In this document: piece after piece, positions 23,626-31,342 of the stretch
Layout of the letters: the number at the start of each line of letters is the position of its first letter
Numbering within the stretch: position 1 is the stretch's first letter
Assembly (NCBI GenBank): GCA_035535015.1
Contig: DATLQU010000053.1
Coordinates: 1 to 39,541, forward strand
Length of the DNA stretch: 39,541 nucleotides
Direction: 5' to 3'
From: Palsa-661 sp035535015
Lineage (GTDB): Bacteria; Actinomycetota; Acidimicrobiia; Acidimicrobiales; UBA8190
The notes under the pieces: model-generated
The model's database searches: none
The model's input: the letters and a program-made list of their open reading frames with translations, nothing else
Told to the model about the DNA's origin: nothing
Position numbers and translations under genes: made by a program

Positions 23626-25432
23626 GCTCGTCGCGTGCCCGGGTGACCCCCACGTAGAACAGCCGACGCTCCTCGGCCAGGCCGGCCGGCGACTTCAGGG
23701 CCATGTCGGAGGGAAAGGCCCCGTCGATCACGTGGGGCAGATGGACGATCGACCATTCGAGGCCCTTGGCCGAGTGGATGGTCGAAATGACCACATAGTC
23801 CTCGTCGAGATGGGGCGGTCCGGCCAGATCTCCGGTCGACCGCGGTGGGTCGAGCGTCAATTCGGCCAGCCACCCCCGCAGATCGTCGATGCCGGCGGCG
23901 CTGTCCACGAGTCGGCCGAGATCCTCCAGCCGGGCCGCCGCGTCGGGGTATCGCGCCGTCACCAGCGGTCGGAGTACGCCGAGGACGGCTTCGGCCCGCT
24001 CACCGGCCGTGCTCCGGGTCCGGGCCGCCACCAGACCGTCGAAAGTCCCTGACAGCGCCGTCCGGGTCGCCGCCGGCGCCGCGGCCACAGCATCGGGCCA
24101 ATGGGCCAGCACGTTGTCGGATCCCGGTCGGAGCTGGGCCACCAGCGCTCGCGCCCGGGCCGGACCGATCCCCTGATGCAGCCGCAGAAGACGGAACCAG
24201 GCGATCTCGTCGTGTGGATTATCGAGTAGCCGCGCCGCGGTCACGAAGTCCTTCACGTGGGCCGCCTCCAGGAAGCGCAGCCCCCCGTACTTCCGGAAGG
24301 GGATCCGTCGGACCGACAGCTCGATCTCCACCAGGTCACTGTGGTGGGCGGCCCGGACGAGGATGGCCTGCTGGCGCAGCGCCACCCCCCGCGCGTGCGC
24401 CTCGAGCACCCCGTCGGCGATGGCCCGCGCCTCGGCCGGGGTATCGTGGCAACGCGCAAGCCGCGGCCGTGCTCCCGGGGGTCGGTCACTGTAGAGCTCG
24501 AGCTGCTGGCCGTTCTCGACCGGTCGCACGGCGTTGGCCAGATCGAGTACCGGTTGCCGGGAGCGGAAGTTGTGTTCCAGCCGGACCACGGTGGTGTCCG
24601 CCCACCGTTCGGTCATCTCGTGCAGATGCCGGGCGTCGGCCCCTCGGAATCCGTAGATGGCCTGGGCGTCGTCACCGACCACAGTCAGCCCCCGGCCTTC
24701 GGGTCGCAGGGACCGCACGATGTCGACCTGCAGGCTGTTCACATCCTGGTACTCGTCCACCAGTACGTGGTCGAACAAACCGGCCAGCTCCGGTCCCAGC
24801 TCCGCATGACCGAGCAGGGCCCGCCAGTAGAGCAGCAGATCGTCGAAGTCGACCAGGGCGGCGGAGCGCTTTCTGGCGGTGAACGCCCGGAACAGATCGG
24901 CCATGGCTTCCAGGTGTGGCTCGCACCACGGGTAGTCGACGGCCAGAACCTCTCGCAGCGGTCGTTGCGTATTGATGCACCGCGAGTAGGCCTCCACCAG
25001 AGTGGCCGATCGCGGCATCCGCACGTCGGTCCCCACCAAGGCGTGCTGCCCTCGCAGCAGGTCCATCAGGTCGGCGGCCTCCCCCGGGTCGAGGACGGTG
25101 AACGAATCGGGCAGCCCGAGCGATGCGGCGTAGGCCGCGACGTAGCGGTGGGCCACAGCATGGAAGGTGCCCCCGCGCGGTCGCCGCGTCCCCGGCTCGG
25201 CGCCGATCAGGGCGGTGGCCCGGGCGAGCATGTCGTCGGCGGCCCGACGGGTGAAGGTCAGCAGCAGGATCCGTTCGGCCGCCACTCCCCGCTCGAGCAG
25301 CCACGCCACCCGCGCCGTCAGGGCCCGTGTCTTGCCCGTCCCCGCCCCGGCCACCACCACCAACGGCCCGTCGCCGTGGGTGGCCGCGCTCAGCTGGGCG
25401 TCGTCGAGACCCTCGTCCCAGGCCCCTACCAT
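23426..25432 (-). CDS. UvrD/PcrA-like superfamily 1 DNA helicase
   Basis: The roughly 668-residue protein carries SF1A motifs in order: Q-motif LDDAQLSAA, motif I VVVAGAGTGKTRALT, Ia LTFTRRAADDMLARA, II LVDEYQDVNSLQ, III VVGDDAQAIYGFRGA, IV LEHNFRS, V TIHSAKGLEW and VI LFYVGVTRARDELTL. Such helicases unwind DNA 3'-5' in repair. It is somewhat shorter than PcrA and lacks the usual long C-terminal tail. ATG 25432 is proposed because the upstream ATG 25441 lies inside a LexA box; neither has a ribosome site, so a leaderless mRNA is likely. The operator implies DNA-damage induction. The 3' end overlaps the readthrough frame of the convergent permease. Confidence 0.9.
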   Translation of the reverse strand: MVGAWDEGLDDAQLSAATHGDGPLVVVAGAGTGKTRALTARVAWLLERGVAAERILLLTFTRRAADDMLARATALIGAEPGTRRPRGGTFHAVAHRYVAAYAASLGLPDSFTVLDPGEAADLMDLLRGQHALVGTDVRMPRSATLVEAYSRCINTQRPLREVLAVDYPWCEPHLEAMADLFRAFTARKRSAALVDFDDLLLYWRALLGHAELGPELAGLFDHVLVDEYQDVNSLQVDIVRSLRPEGRGLTVVGDDAQAIYGFRGADARHLHEMTERWADTTVVRLEHNFRSRQPVLDLANAVRPVENGQQLELYSDRPPGARPRLARCHDTPAEARAIADGVLEAHARGVALRQQAILVRAAHHSDLVEIELSVRRIPFRKYGGLRFLEAAHVKDFVTAARLLDNPHDEIAWFRLLRLHQGIGPARARALVAQLRPGSDNVLAHWPDAVAAAPAATRTALSGTFDGLVAARTRSTAGERAEAVLGVLRPLVTARYPDAAARLEDLGRLVDSAAGIDDLRGWLAELTLDPPRSTGDLAGPPHLDEDYVVISTIHSAKGLEWSIVHLPHVIDGAFPSDMALKSPAGLAEERRLFYVGVTRARDELTLYAPLRMPHHRHGRDDRHSFAPASRFFDAAAMATLEIEELTPVRERVPAGPATPVEVDLAPLWR

Positions 25433-25457
25433 GTCGAACATATGTTCGACATGGTAG
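25426..25457. promoter_or_regulatory. Perfect 32-bp palindrome containing a LexA (SOS) box
   Basis: The core TCGAACATATGTTCGA (25434-25449) matches the mycobacterial/Bacillus LexA consensus TCGAAC-N4-GTTCGA exactly. The palindrome extends perfectly to 25426-25457. It sits over the start of the helicase gene, so repressor binding would block transcription from the immediately adjacent start. The symmetrical site could also affect rightward transcription toward the Rv2466c-like gene at 25695. Confidence 0.85.
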
Positions 25458-25694
25458 CCGGATCCGGTGCCGCGGTCCCGTCCCGCTGTCCGGATCGACC
25501 CCTCCCTACGGGGGCGAGGGCGCTCTCTTCGGCCGCCTTCACCAGCCCCGCCATCATCTCGGAGTAGAAGGAGCGCTACCTACAGGCTCAACGGCCGCAA
25601 TGGGCCTCTTCGTCGTCGCACGCCCGCTCCGGCGCCGATCAACAAGGTGGCTGCGCCGGGGCATGAATGGGGATTCTCTGCTGTTTACGCCGGT

Positions 25695-26315
25695 ATGGCC
25701 GATTCATGCACCCGTGCCGACTTCTGGTTCGATCCCCTCTGCCCCTGGGCTTGGATCACCTCCCGTTGGATGCTCGAAGTCGAGGAGGTCCGGCCCGTCA
25801 CCACCCACTGGCACGTCATGTCCCTGGCCTACCTGAACCTGGTCCAGCACAAGGGTGAAGGCCTGACCAAGGAGTACCTCGAACGGATGGAACAGGCGTG
25901 GGGCCCGGTCCGGTTGGTGGCCGCCGCCCAGGCCGAACGGGGCGACGAGATCGTCTTGCCGCTCTACACCGCCATCGGCACCCGCTTCCACGTCGGACAG
26001 GACCGTTCCGCCACCGGCCTGGCCGAGGCACTGTCCGAGGTGGGACTTCCCGCCTCGCTTCTCGAAGCCGCCACCCGTACCGAATTCGACGAGACCATCA
26101 AGGCGTCGCACCAGAAGGCGATGGACCAGGTCGGCCTCGACGTCGGAACCCCGGTCATCAGTGTCGACGGCGTCGCCTTCTTCGGTCCGGTCGTCACCCC
26201 CATCCCGCGCCGTGAAGCGGCCGGGCGTCTGTGGGACGGCGTCCTGGCCGTCACCGGGACCGACGGCTTCTTCGAGCTCAAGCGCACCCGGGACCGCAAA
26301 CCCAGCTTCGACTGA
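25695..26315 (+). CDS. Rv2466c-like DsbA-family protein (mycothiol-dependent nitroreductase family)
   Basis: The 206-residue protein begins MADSCTRADFWFDPLCPWAW and continues ITSRWMLEVEEVRPV, matching Rv2466c-type DsbA-fold proteins. These use mycothiol to reduce substrates, including nitro-prodrugs, in mycobacteria. The usual active site CPWC reads CPWA here, so only one active-site cysteine is kept; this would favour a mycothiol-mixed-disulfide route over a dithiol exchange. The TxP loop region is seen at GTPVISVDG. ATG 25695 fits the family; the open frame reaches back to 25467, but those residues are low-complexity Arg/Pro. Mycothiol dependence itself indicates an actinobacterial host. 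Confidence 0.88.
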   Translation: MADSCTRADFWFDPLCPWAWITSRWMLEVEEVRPVTTHWHVMSLAYLNLVQHKGEGLTKEYLERMEQAWGPVRLVAAAQAERGDEIVLPLYTAIGTRFHVGQDRSATGLAEALSEVGLPASLLEAATRTEFDETIKASHQKAMDQVGLDVGTPVISVDGVAFFGPVVTPIPRREAAGRLWDGVLAVTGTDGFFELKRTRDRKPSFD

Positions 26316-26427
26316 TCGCAGCGCCACGCTCGATCAGTTGTCTCGGCACCGGATTGCGTCTTGCCGCGAGACCCCGACCGGCCTTGTTGTTGTCGATTGG
26401 CACCCCCCTGCTCGCTGAAGCACGCTG

Positions 26428-27228
26428 ATGGCCATGGGACGCGTCGACGGCAAGGTAGCCATCGTGACCGGAGGCGGTGGCGGCATCGGGTCCGCCACGG
26501 CGCGCGCCTTGGCCAGGGAGGGAGCGTCCGTCGCTGTCGTCGACATCGACGGGGAGAGAGCCGCCCACGTGGCGCAGTCCATCCTGGCCTCCGGCGCAGC
26601 TGCCGTGGGTGTCCAGGCCGACCTGTCGGAGGAGGCCGACGTGGTCGCCGCCGTCAAGGCCACCCTCACCCACTACGGCCGGCTCGACGTCCTGCACAAC
26701 AACGCTGCGCTTACCGACTCCGATTTCCTCTCGCGCGACACGAAGGTGACGGAGTTGTCGGTGGAGGTGTGGGAGAGGACCATGGCCACCAATCTCCGCA
26801 GTCAGATGCTCACTTGCAAGCACGCCATCCCCGAGATGGTCAAGAACGGCGGTGGCTCGATCGTCAACATGTCTTCAGGGGCATCGCTCAAGGGGGACCG
26901 GACACGCACCGCCTACGGCGTTTCCAAGGCGGGGGTCAACACCCTCACCATGTACGTGGCCACCGGCCACGGAAAGCAAGGTATCCGGGTGAACACGATC
27001 GTCCCCGGTCTGATCATCACCGATGCCGTCCGGGCCCACCTGACCGAACGCATGCTGGATGGCCTGGGCCGTGCCACCCTGACGCCCTATGCCGGCGAAC
27101 CCGAGGACGTGGCCCACCTGGTCGTCTTCCTGGCCTCCGACGAATCCCGCTACATCACCGGGCAGATGATCGCCATCGACGGCGGCATGTCGGCCCACGT
27201 CGGATCGGCCGGGCGCGACGAGCAGTAG
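26428..27228 (+). CDS. SDR-family oxidoreductase
   Basis: A 266-residue classical short-chain dehydrogenase/reductase with the cofactor loop VTGGGGGIGSATA (TGxxxGIG), D40-type acidic residue after beta-2 (VVDIDG, suggesting NAD(H) preference), NNAA, catalytic Ser (IVNMSSGAS), and the Y-x-x-x-K pair (AYGVSKAG). It ends MIAIDGGMS, as usual. It likely oxidises a hydroxyl or reduces a keto group in lipid or terpenoid catabolism given the neighbours, but the substrate is unknown. It is convergent with the next SDR gene (26-base gap). Confidence 0.9.
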   Translation: MAMGRVDGKVAIVTGGGGGIGSATARALAREGASVAVVDIDGERAAHVAQSILASGAAAVGVQADLSEEADVVAAVKATLTHYGRLDVLHNNAALTDSDFLSRDTKVTELSVEVWERTMATNLRSQMLTCKHAIPEMVKNGGGSIVNMSSGASLKGDRTRTAYGVSKAGVNTLTMYVATGHGKQGIRVNTIVPGLIITDAVRAHLTERMLDGLGRATLTPYAGEPEDVAHLVVFLASDESRYITGQMIAIDGGMSAHVGSAGRDEQ

Positions 27229-27254
27229 GACGTCGCTTCCACCGACTGCGGGTC

Positions 27255-28061
27255 TCAGGACGGACCGAGGATGTAGGAGCCGTCGCTCGGACGGTGGTAC
27301 CAGCCACTCGACGCCTGGGTCCCTCCGTCGACATGGATGGTCTGGCCTGTCACATAGCTCGACATCGCGCCGGCCAAGAAGACCGCCGCCCCCGCCATCT
27401 CGTCAACGTGGCCGGCGCGTCCCATGGGCACGGTGAAGCCGAAACGTTCCTCGGCCCCCGGCGGCGCCACCGAGGCCATGCCTTCAGTCAGGGTGATATC
27501 GGGGGCGAGGGCATTCACCCGGATGCCGTGGGGGGCGAGCTCCAGGGCCGCCGTCTTAGTGAAGTTGATCACCCCGGCCTTGGCCGCGGCATAGGCCGCG
27601 TAGCCGGGAGCGGCCCGGACCCCCTCGATCGAGGTCACGCTGATGATGCTGCCCCCCGTTGCGTTCTCCACCATCATCCGGGCTACCCGTTGGGTGCACA
27701 GGATCACGTGCTTGAAGTTGGCCCGGTAGAGCGCGTCCCAGCCGTTCTCCGACGTCTCGAGAAGCGGGGACAGGAAGACGCCACCGGCGTTATTGACAAG
27801 GATGCTCACCGGTCCGAGCTCCGTCGCCGTGCGGGCCAGCGCCGCGTCCACCTGTGCCGATTCCCGGACGTCGGTCACGATGCCGAGTCCATCCACCTCA
27901 GCAGCAGCGGCGGCCGTGCTGTCGGGGTCGCGCTCCCAGATGGCCACCTTGGCGCCGAAGGCGGCAAGGCCGCGTGCGATTCCCCGACCGATCCCCGCTC
28001 CACCGCCAGTCACCACGGCGACCCTGTCGGTCAGCAGGACCGATGTCGGATCCATGGACAT
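27255..28061 (-). CDS. SDR-family oxidoreductase
   Basis: A 268-residue classical SDR with VTGGGAGIGRGIA, an acidic-then-Arg turn after beta-2 (AIWERDPDS), NNAG, catalytic Ser (ISVTSIEG) and YAAAK (AAYAAAKAG). The C-terminal portion after the standard HVDGGTQ is slightly extended (SGWYHRPSDGSYILGPS). It reads divergently from the AhpD-like gene with 78 bases between starts, which is room for back-to-back promoters. With the preceding SDR, two different oxidoreductases flank the cluster, as is common in steroid or cyclic-ketone degradation loci; that role is inference. Confidence 0.9.
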   Translation of the reverse strand: MSMDPTSVLLTDRVAVVTGGGAGIGRGIARGLAAFGAKVAIWERDPDSTAAAAAEVDGLGIVTDVRESAQVDAALARTATELGPVSILVNNAGGVFLSPLLETSENGWDALYRANFKHVILCTQRVARMMVENATGGSIISVTSIEGVRAAPGYAAYAAAKAGVINFTKTAALELAPHGIRVNALAPDITLTEGMASVAPPGAEERFGFTVPMGRAGHVDEMAGAAVFLAGAMSSYVTGQTIHVDGGTQASSGWYHRPSDGSYILGPS

Positions 28062-28139
28062 AGAATCGTCAGCCTAGATAACTTCAACAGAACGCTGCGA
28101 GACGCGTCACCGGCGGCTCCCGAGAGCAAGGTAACGGCC

Positions 28140-28727
28140 ATGCCCAGGATAGAACCGATCCCGTTGGACGAGCTCGCCGACGAGCCTCGCCGGATCATCG
28201 AAGAGGGAGTGGCCGACGGTACCTACGCCACGCCTGTCCCGTTGCAGATCTTCGCCTACAAGACGGCGCAGATCATCATGACCAACATGGCCCGGGGCGC
28301 CATGGGGAGAAAGAGCCTCCTCGGCGCCCGGATCATCGAGTTGATCCGTATCCGCAGTGCCCAACTGGGCGAATGCCAGCCGTGCATGCAGTCGCGCAAA
28401 CACGACTCGATCACCGACGAGGACGTCGCCTGCCTGGTCGCCCCCGGTCATGGAAAACTGACGGAGCAGGAGCGTCTGGCCGTCGAGTTCCTCGACCTTC
28501 TCTCGGCCGACCATCACGCCATCGGGGACGAGGTCTACCGGGAACTGGGCAAGGTCTTCACGGCGGCCCAGATCGTCGAGCTGGGCTTCACCTGCGCAAA
28601 CGCCATGGGCCTGCACCGCTTCATCCACACCCTCGACGTCTTCGGGACGAGCCCCCCGGTCATCGCCTACGACCCCTCACAGGTCGACAGCGCCTATGCC
28701 GACGTCGCCGAACAGGCGCCCGCATGA
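28140..28727 (+). CDS. Carboxymuconolactone decarboxylase / AhpD-like protein
   Basis: The 195-residue all-helical protein has the AhpD/CMD core: ARIIELIRIRSAQLGECQPC followed by MQSRKHDSI. The CxxC (CQPC) with a preceding Glu and a following His forms the proton relay of alkylhydroperoxidase D-type proteins. A second helix pair (IVELGFTCANAMGLHRFIHT) follows. ATG 28140 is used; a very long plus-strand frame from 26361 that ends at the same stop has a non-coding upstream part. Its TGA (28725-28727) overlaps the next ATG (ATGA), coupling it to the epimerase gene. A peroxide-reducing or lyase role is possible. Confidence 0.88.
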   Translation: MPRIEPIPLDELADEPRRIIEEGVADGTYATPVPLQIFAYKTAQIIMTNMARGAMGRKSLLGARIIELIRIRSAQLGECQPCMQSRKHDSITDEDVACLVAPGHGKLTEQERLAVEFLDLLSADHHAIGDEVYRELGKVFTAAQIVELGFTCANAMGLHRFIHTLDVFGTSPPVIAYDPSQVDSAYADVAEQAPA

Positions 28728-29716
28728 GCGAGAGGATCTTCGTCACCGGTGCCACCGGCTTGGCGGGCGCCAACATCTGCAGGCTTCTTCTGGAGCGGGG
28801 CGATACCGTTCGCGCCCTGGCCCGCCCGGCGGCCGACTCGGCACCCCTGGCCGACCTCGGGGTCGAAGTCATCACCGGCGACATCACCGCCGCCGGTGAT
28901 GTCCTGCGAGCCGCCACCGGTACGGACGCCGCCATCCACTGTGCCGCCCTGCTTGGCGGCGCCAGCCAGAACCTGCCCGACTTCGAAGCGGTGAACGTAC
29001 AGGGGACAAAGCACGTCCTCGACGCCGCCGAGGCCCTGGGCCTGCGCCGGGTGGTGGCCGTCAGCACGGGCACCTTTTTCGATACCGCCGGCGGCCTCGA
29101 CCGCGAGGACGCCCCCGTGATGAAGGAGCCGAGCTCCGATCCGTACACCATCACCAAGATGGCGGCCTTCCAGGACGCCATGGCCCGTGCCGCCGCCGGT
29201 CAGGATGTGCTCACCACCCACCCGGGGGCCATCTTCGGCCCCTCACCGGTGGCCAGCAATGCCCTCGGCCGGACCAGCTTCAACCGGGTGCTCCTGTCCG
29301 CCCTGCGCCGGCGGATCACCCAGTACCTGACCTTTCCCGTCAGCTGGGTCTTCGCCGACGACATCGCCCGCGGCTGCATCCTGGCCCTCGATAGGGGTGT
29401 GGCGGGAGAGCGCTACATGCTCGACGGCCGTCCCGAGGATGTCGTGAGCACCGCCGAGGCCTGTAACCGGATCTGCGCCCTGGCCGGTCTCGATCACCGC
29501 GTCGAGGACATCTCCCCCTCCGAGGACCCCGAGTTGGCCCGGGTTTTCGGACCGACGCTGGTGGCCATCGCCTTCAAACTGGCGGCGGTTCCCACGCCCC
29601 GGCGGGACCTGACCGAATCGAAGACCTACAAGAGGCTGGGCTATGACCCCATCAGCCTCGACGAAGGTCTACAGCGCACCACCGCCTGGCTGCGGGAGAT
29701 CGGAAAGGTCGGCTGA
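28724..29716 (+). CDS. NAD-dependent epimerase/dehydratase (extended SDR)
   Basis: A 330-residue extended SDR with the N-terminal dinucleotide loop TGATGLAGANI (TGxxGxxG), DI at beta-3 (VITGDITAAG), and YTITK (Y-x-x-x-K) after VAVSTGTFF. The pattern resembles 3-beta-hydroxysteroid dehydrogenase/dihydroflavonol reductase-type members (HPGAIFGPS; FADDIARGCILALDRG). It is coupled to the AhpD-like gene by an ATGA overlap. Its 3' end overlaps the 3' end of the convergent gene (29669-31093) by 48 bases. Substrate unknown. Confidence 0.88.
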   Translation: MSERIFVTGATGLAGANICRLLLERGDTVRALARPAADSAPLADLGVEVITGDITAAGDVLRAATGTDAAIHCAALLGGASQNLPDFEAVNVQGTKHVLDAAEALGLRRVVAVSTGTFFDTAGGLDREDAPVMKEPSSDPYTITKMAAFQDAMARAAAGQDVLTTHPGAIFGPSPVASNALGRTSFNRVLLSALRRRITQYLTFPVSWVFADDIARGCILALDRGVAGERYMLDGRPEDVVSTAEACNRICALAGLDHRVEDISPSEDPELARVFGPTLVAIAFKLAAVPTPRRDLTESKTYKRLGYDPISLDEGLQRTTAWLREIGKVG

Positions 29717-31093
29717 GTTGACGGCGGCCACGATCGTCGCCGCCCAGCATTGCGCCGTGGCCGATCGACCGTCGAGCCGGGCGACGGGGACACCCACCGC
29801 CAATGCCGTGCAGGGGCTCACGCTGCCGGCCAGGTTCTCGAGGGCCAGGGCATCCATGCCGCCGAGCTCCGAGGCCCACGTGGCGATGTCCTCGGCCTTG
29901 CAGGTGGAATCGACCACGCCCCAGACGGCGGTGGGCCGAAGGGCGCCGATCAGATGGTCGGCCCAGGAACGCTCTCCGCCCGTCACCGGTGCGTCGACGA
30001 CCACCAAGGCCGGCCCACCCCGCCGCCAACTCGGGCTGTGCTCGGCCGCCTCGACGGCTGTCCGCAGGAGCCGCCCGCTGCCTGCCGAGGCCAGGGAGTG
30101 GGCGTCGGGGGAGGCGAAGGCAACGCCACGGAGGTCGATCCCCGTCTCGCCGGCCACCGTGGCAGCCACGCGTCGGGCCTCGTCGCCGGCGCCCACCACC
30201 ACCAGCAGGCTCCCGGCTCTCCGGGGGGGAGGCGGCGGAGGCGCCAGGGTGCTGAACGCCTGAAGCAGCAGGGTCTCGAGGTCGGAGCCCTCGTGCAATC
30301 CAGCGACCACCGGAGCGGCGAACTCGTCATCGAGACCCGTGCGCCGCAGAGCCGCGACCGCCTCCGCTATCGATACCGGGACCACCGTCGCCGGCGGCCG
30401 GGGGACAGCGGCGGCCGCGGCACCGGGCCAGTCTTTGGCGGTCGGGGCGTTCTCGGCCAGGAACAGTGCAGCCTCGGATGCAATCTCCTCGGTGACCTCA
30501 TCCTCCGGCCGGTCGGTCAGATCATCCTTCCACCGCACCTCCGTCGTCGCGTTGGCTTCGGATTGCCCCACGTCCTCGAGGTCGTCGGCTCCTTCGGCCC
30601 CGGCTTCGGGCCTCACGAGGGTGGCGACGCCCACCGACGTTTCCGCCGGGGACCGCTGCGTCGGCGCCCTCGTTCCCGTATCGCTCGGCATCGTTGTGGG
30701 TGGGTGTGTCGGGGCCTGCGTCGGGAGCCCGGAGCGCGAGGCGGCATCGATCAGGGTCGTGATCCGGGCCATCACGGCGTCGAAGGCCACGGCCTGGTCG
30801 CTCGGCGTGGACCCGTCCCGCCTCACCGGCGTAGGCTCGCTCTCCACCGTGGCCCCCGGCGGCTCGGGGGCGAGGGGCGCCGGAGGCTCGGCCACGGTAC
30901 CGGCGGCGTCGACCACTGTGGTCGGGGATTCGGGTGGGCCGCTCACCGGTGCGTGCGAGGGCAGCGGCCCGGCGTGGGTGCGCCGACCGGCCACTACAAA
31001 GGCGCAGCCGGTCAGAGCGAGTCCAACGGCGATCCGGAGCGATGAGTGGGGGCGGTTGGCCATCTCTCCATTCTGAGCAATGGCGTCCCGCAA
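29669..31093 (-). CDS. Membrane-anchored protein with degenerate FlhF/SRP-GTPase-like domain
   Basis: The 474-residue frame has a probable true start at residue 11 (MANRPHSSLRIAVGLALTGC) and a short hydrophobic segment. It then has a long Pro/Thr/Glu-rich linker, an Ala-rich helical part (AEAVAALRRTGLDDEFAAPVV) and a C-terminal alpha/beta domain (SLLVVVGAGDEARRVAATVA; IDLRGVAFASPDAHSLAS; PALVVVDAPVTGGERSW; TAVWGVVDSTCKAEDIATWA). The strand-helix order and the pre-domain resemble FlhF or SRP GTPases, but the P-loop GxxGxGKT is replaced by GAGDEARR and no DTAG is found, so GTP binding is unlikely. The family assignment is tentative. A flbD gene lies 8 kb away. Confidence 0.55.
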   Translation of the reverse strand: MRDAIAQNGEMANRPHSSLRIAVGLALTGCAFVVAGRRTHAGPLPSHAPVSGPPESPTTVVDAAGTVAEPPAPLAPEPPGATVESEPTPVRRDGSTPSDQAVAFDAVMARITTLIDAASRSGLPTQAPTHPPTTMPSDTGTRAPTQRSPAETSVGVATLVRPEAGAEGADDLEDVGQSEANATTEVRWKDDLTDRPEDEVTEEIASEAALFLAENAPTAKDWPGAAAAAVPRPPATVVPVSIAEAVAALRRTGLDDEFAAPVVAGLHEGSDLETLLLQAFSTLAPPPPPPRRAGSLLVVVGAGDEARRVAATVAGETGIDLRGVAFASPDAHSLASAGSGRLLRTAVEAAEHSPSWRRGGPALVVVDAPVTGGERSWADHLIGALRPTAVWGVVDSTCKAEDIATWASELGGMDALALENLAGSVSPCTALAVGVPVARLDGRSATAQCWAATIVAAVNSADLSDLPQPGGGAL

Positions 31094-31342
31094 GTGGTGG
31101 ACTGCTCCGGCACCCGCCGGCTGCCGGCGACGGCGTTCGCGCCACGCCTTCGGCCCGTCCGGCTCCCGGGCCGACCACGCCAGCCAGCCAGGTTGGGACG
31201 TTCGACCCTGTTCCCGGCTCTCCTGCTGTCTTTACCATCGAAGCGAGGACCGAATCCGCTGGGGTGGAAGACAGAGACAGGGCCGGACCACTCCGACAGT
31301 TCAGCCCGTACGACCGATCCCGGCTGGACGGAGGAGATTCCG

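Noticed and set aside
24257..25567. 436-codon plus-strand frame opposite the helicase
   Set aside because: It is a shadow of a gene with complete SF1 helicase motifs on the other strand.
26361..28139. Long plus-strand frame reaching the AhpD-like gene
   Set aside because: Only its last part (from 28140) is coding. The rest is antisense to an SDR gene or out of frame with the other SDR gene.
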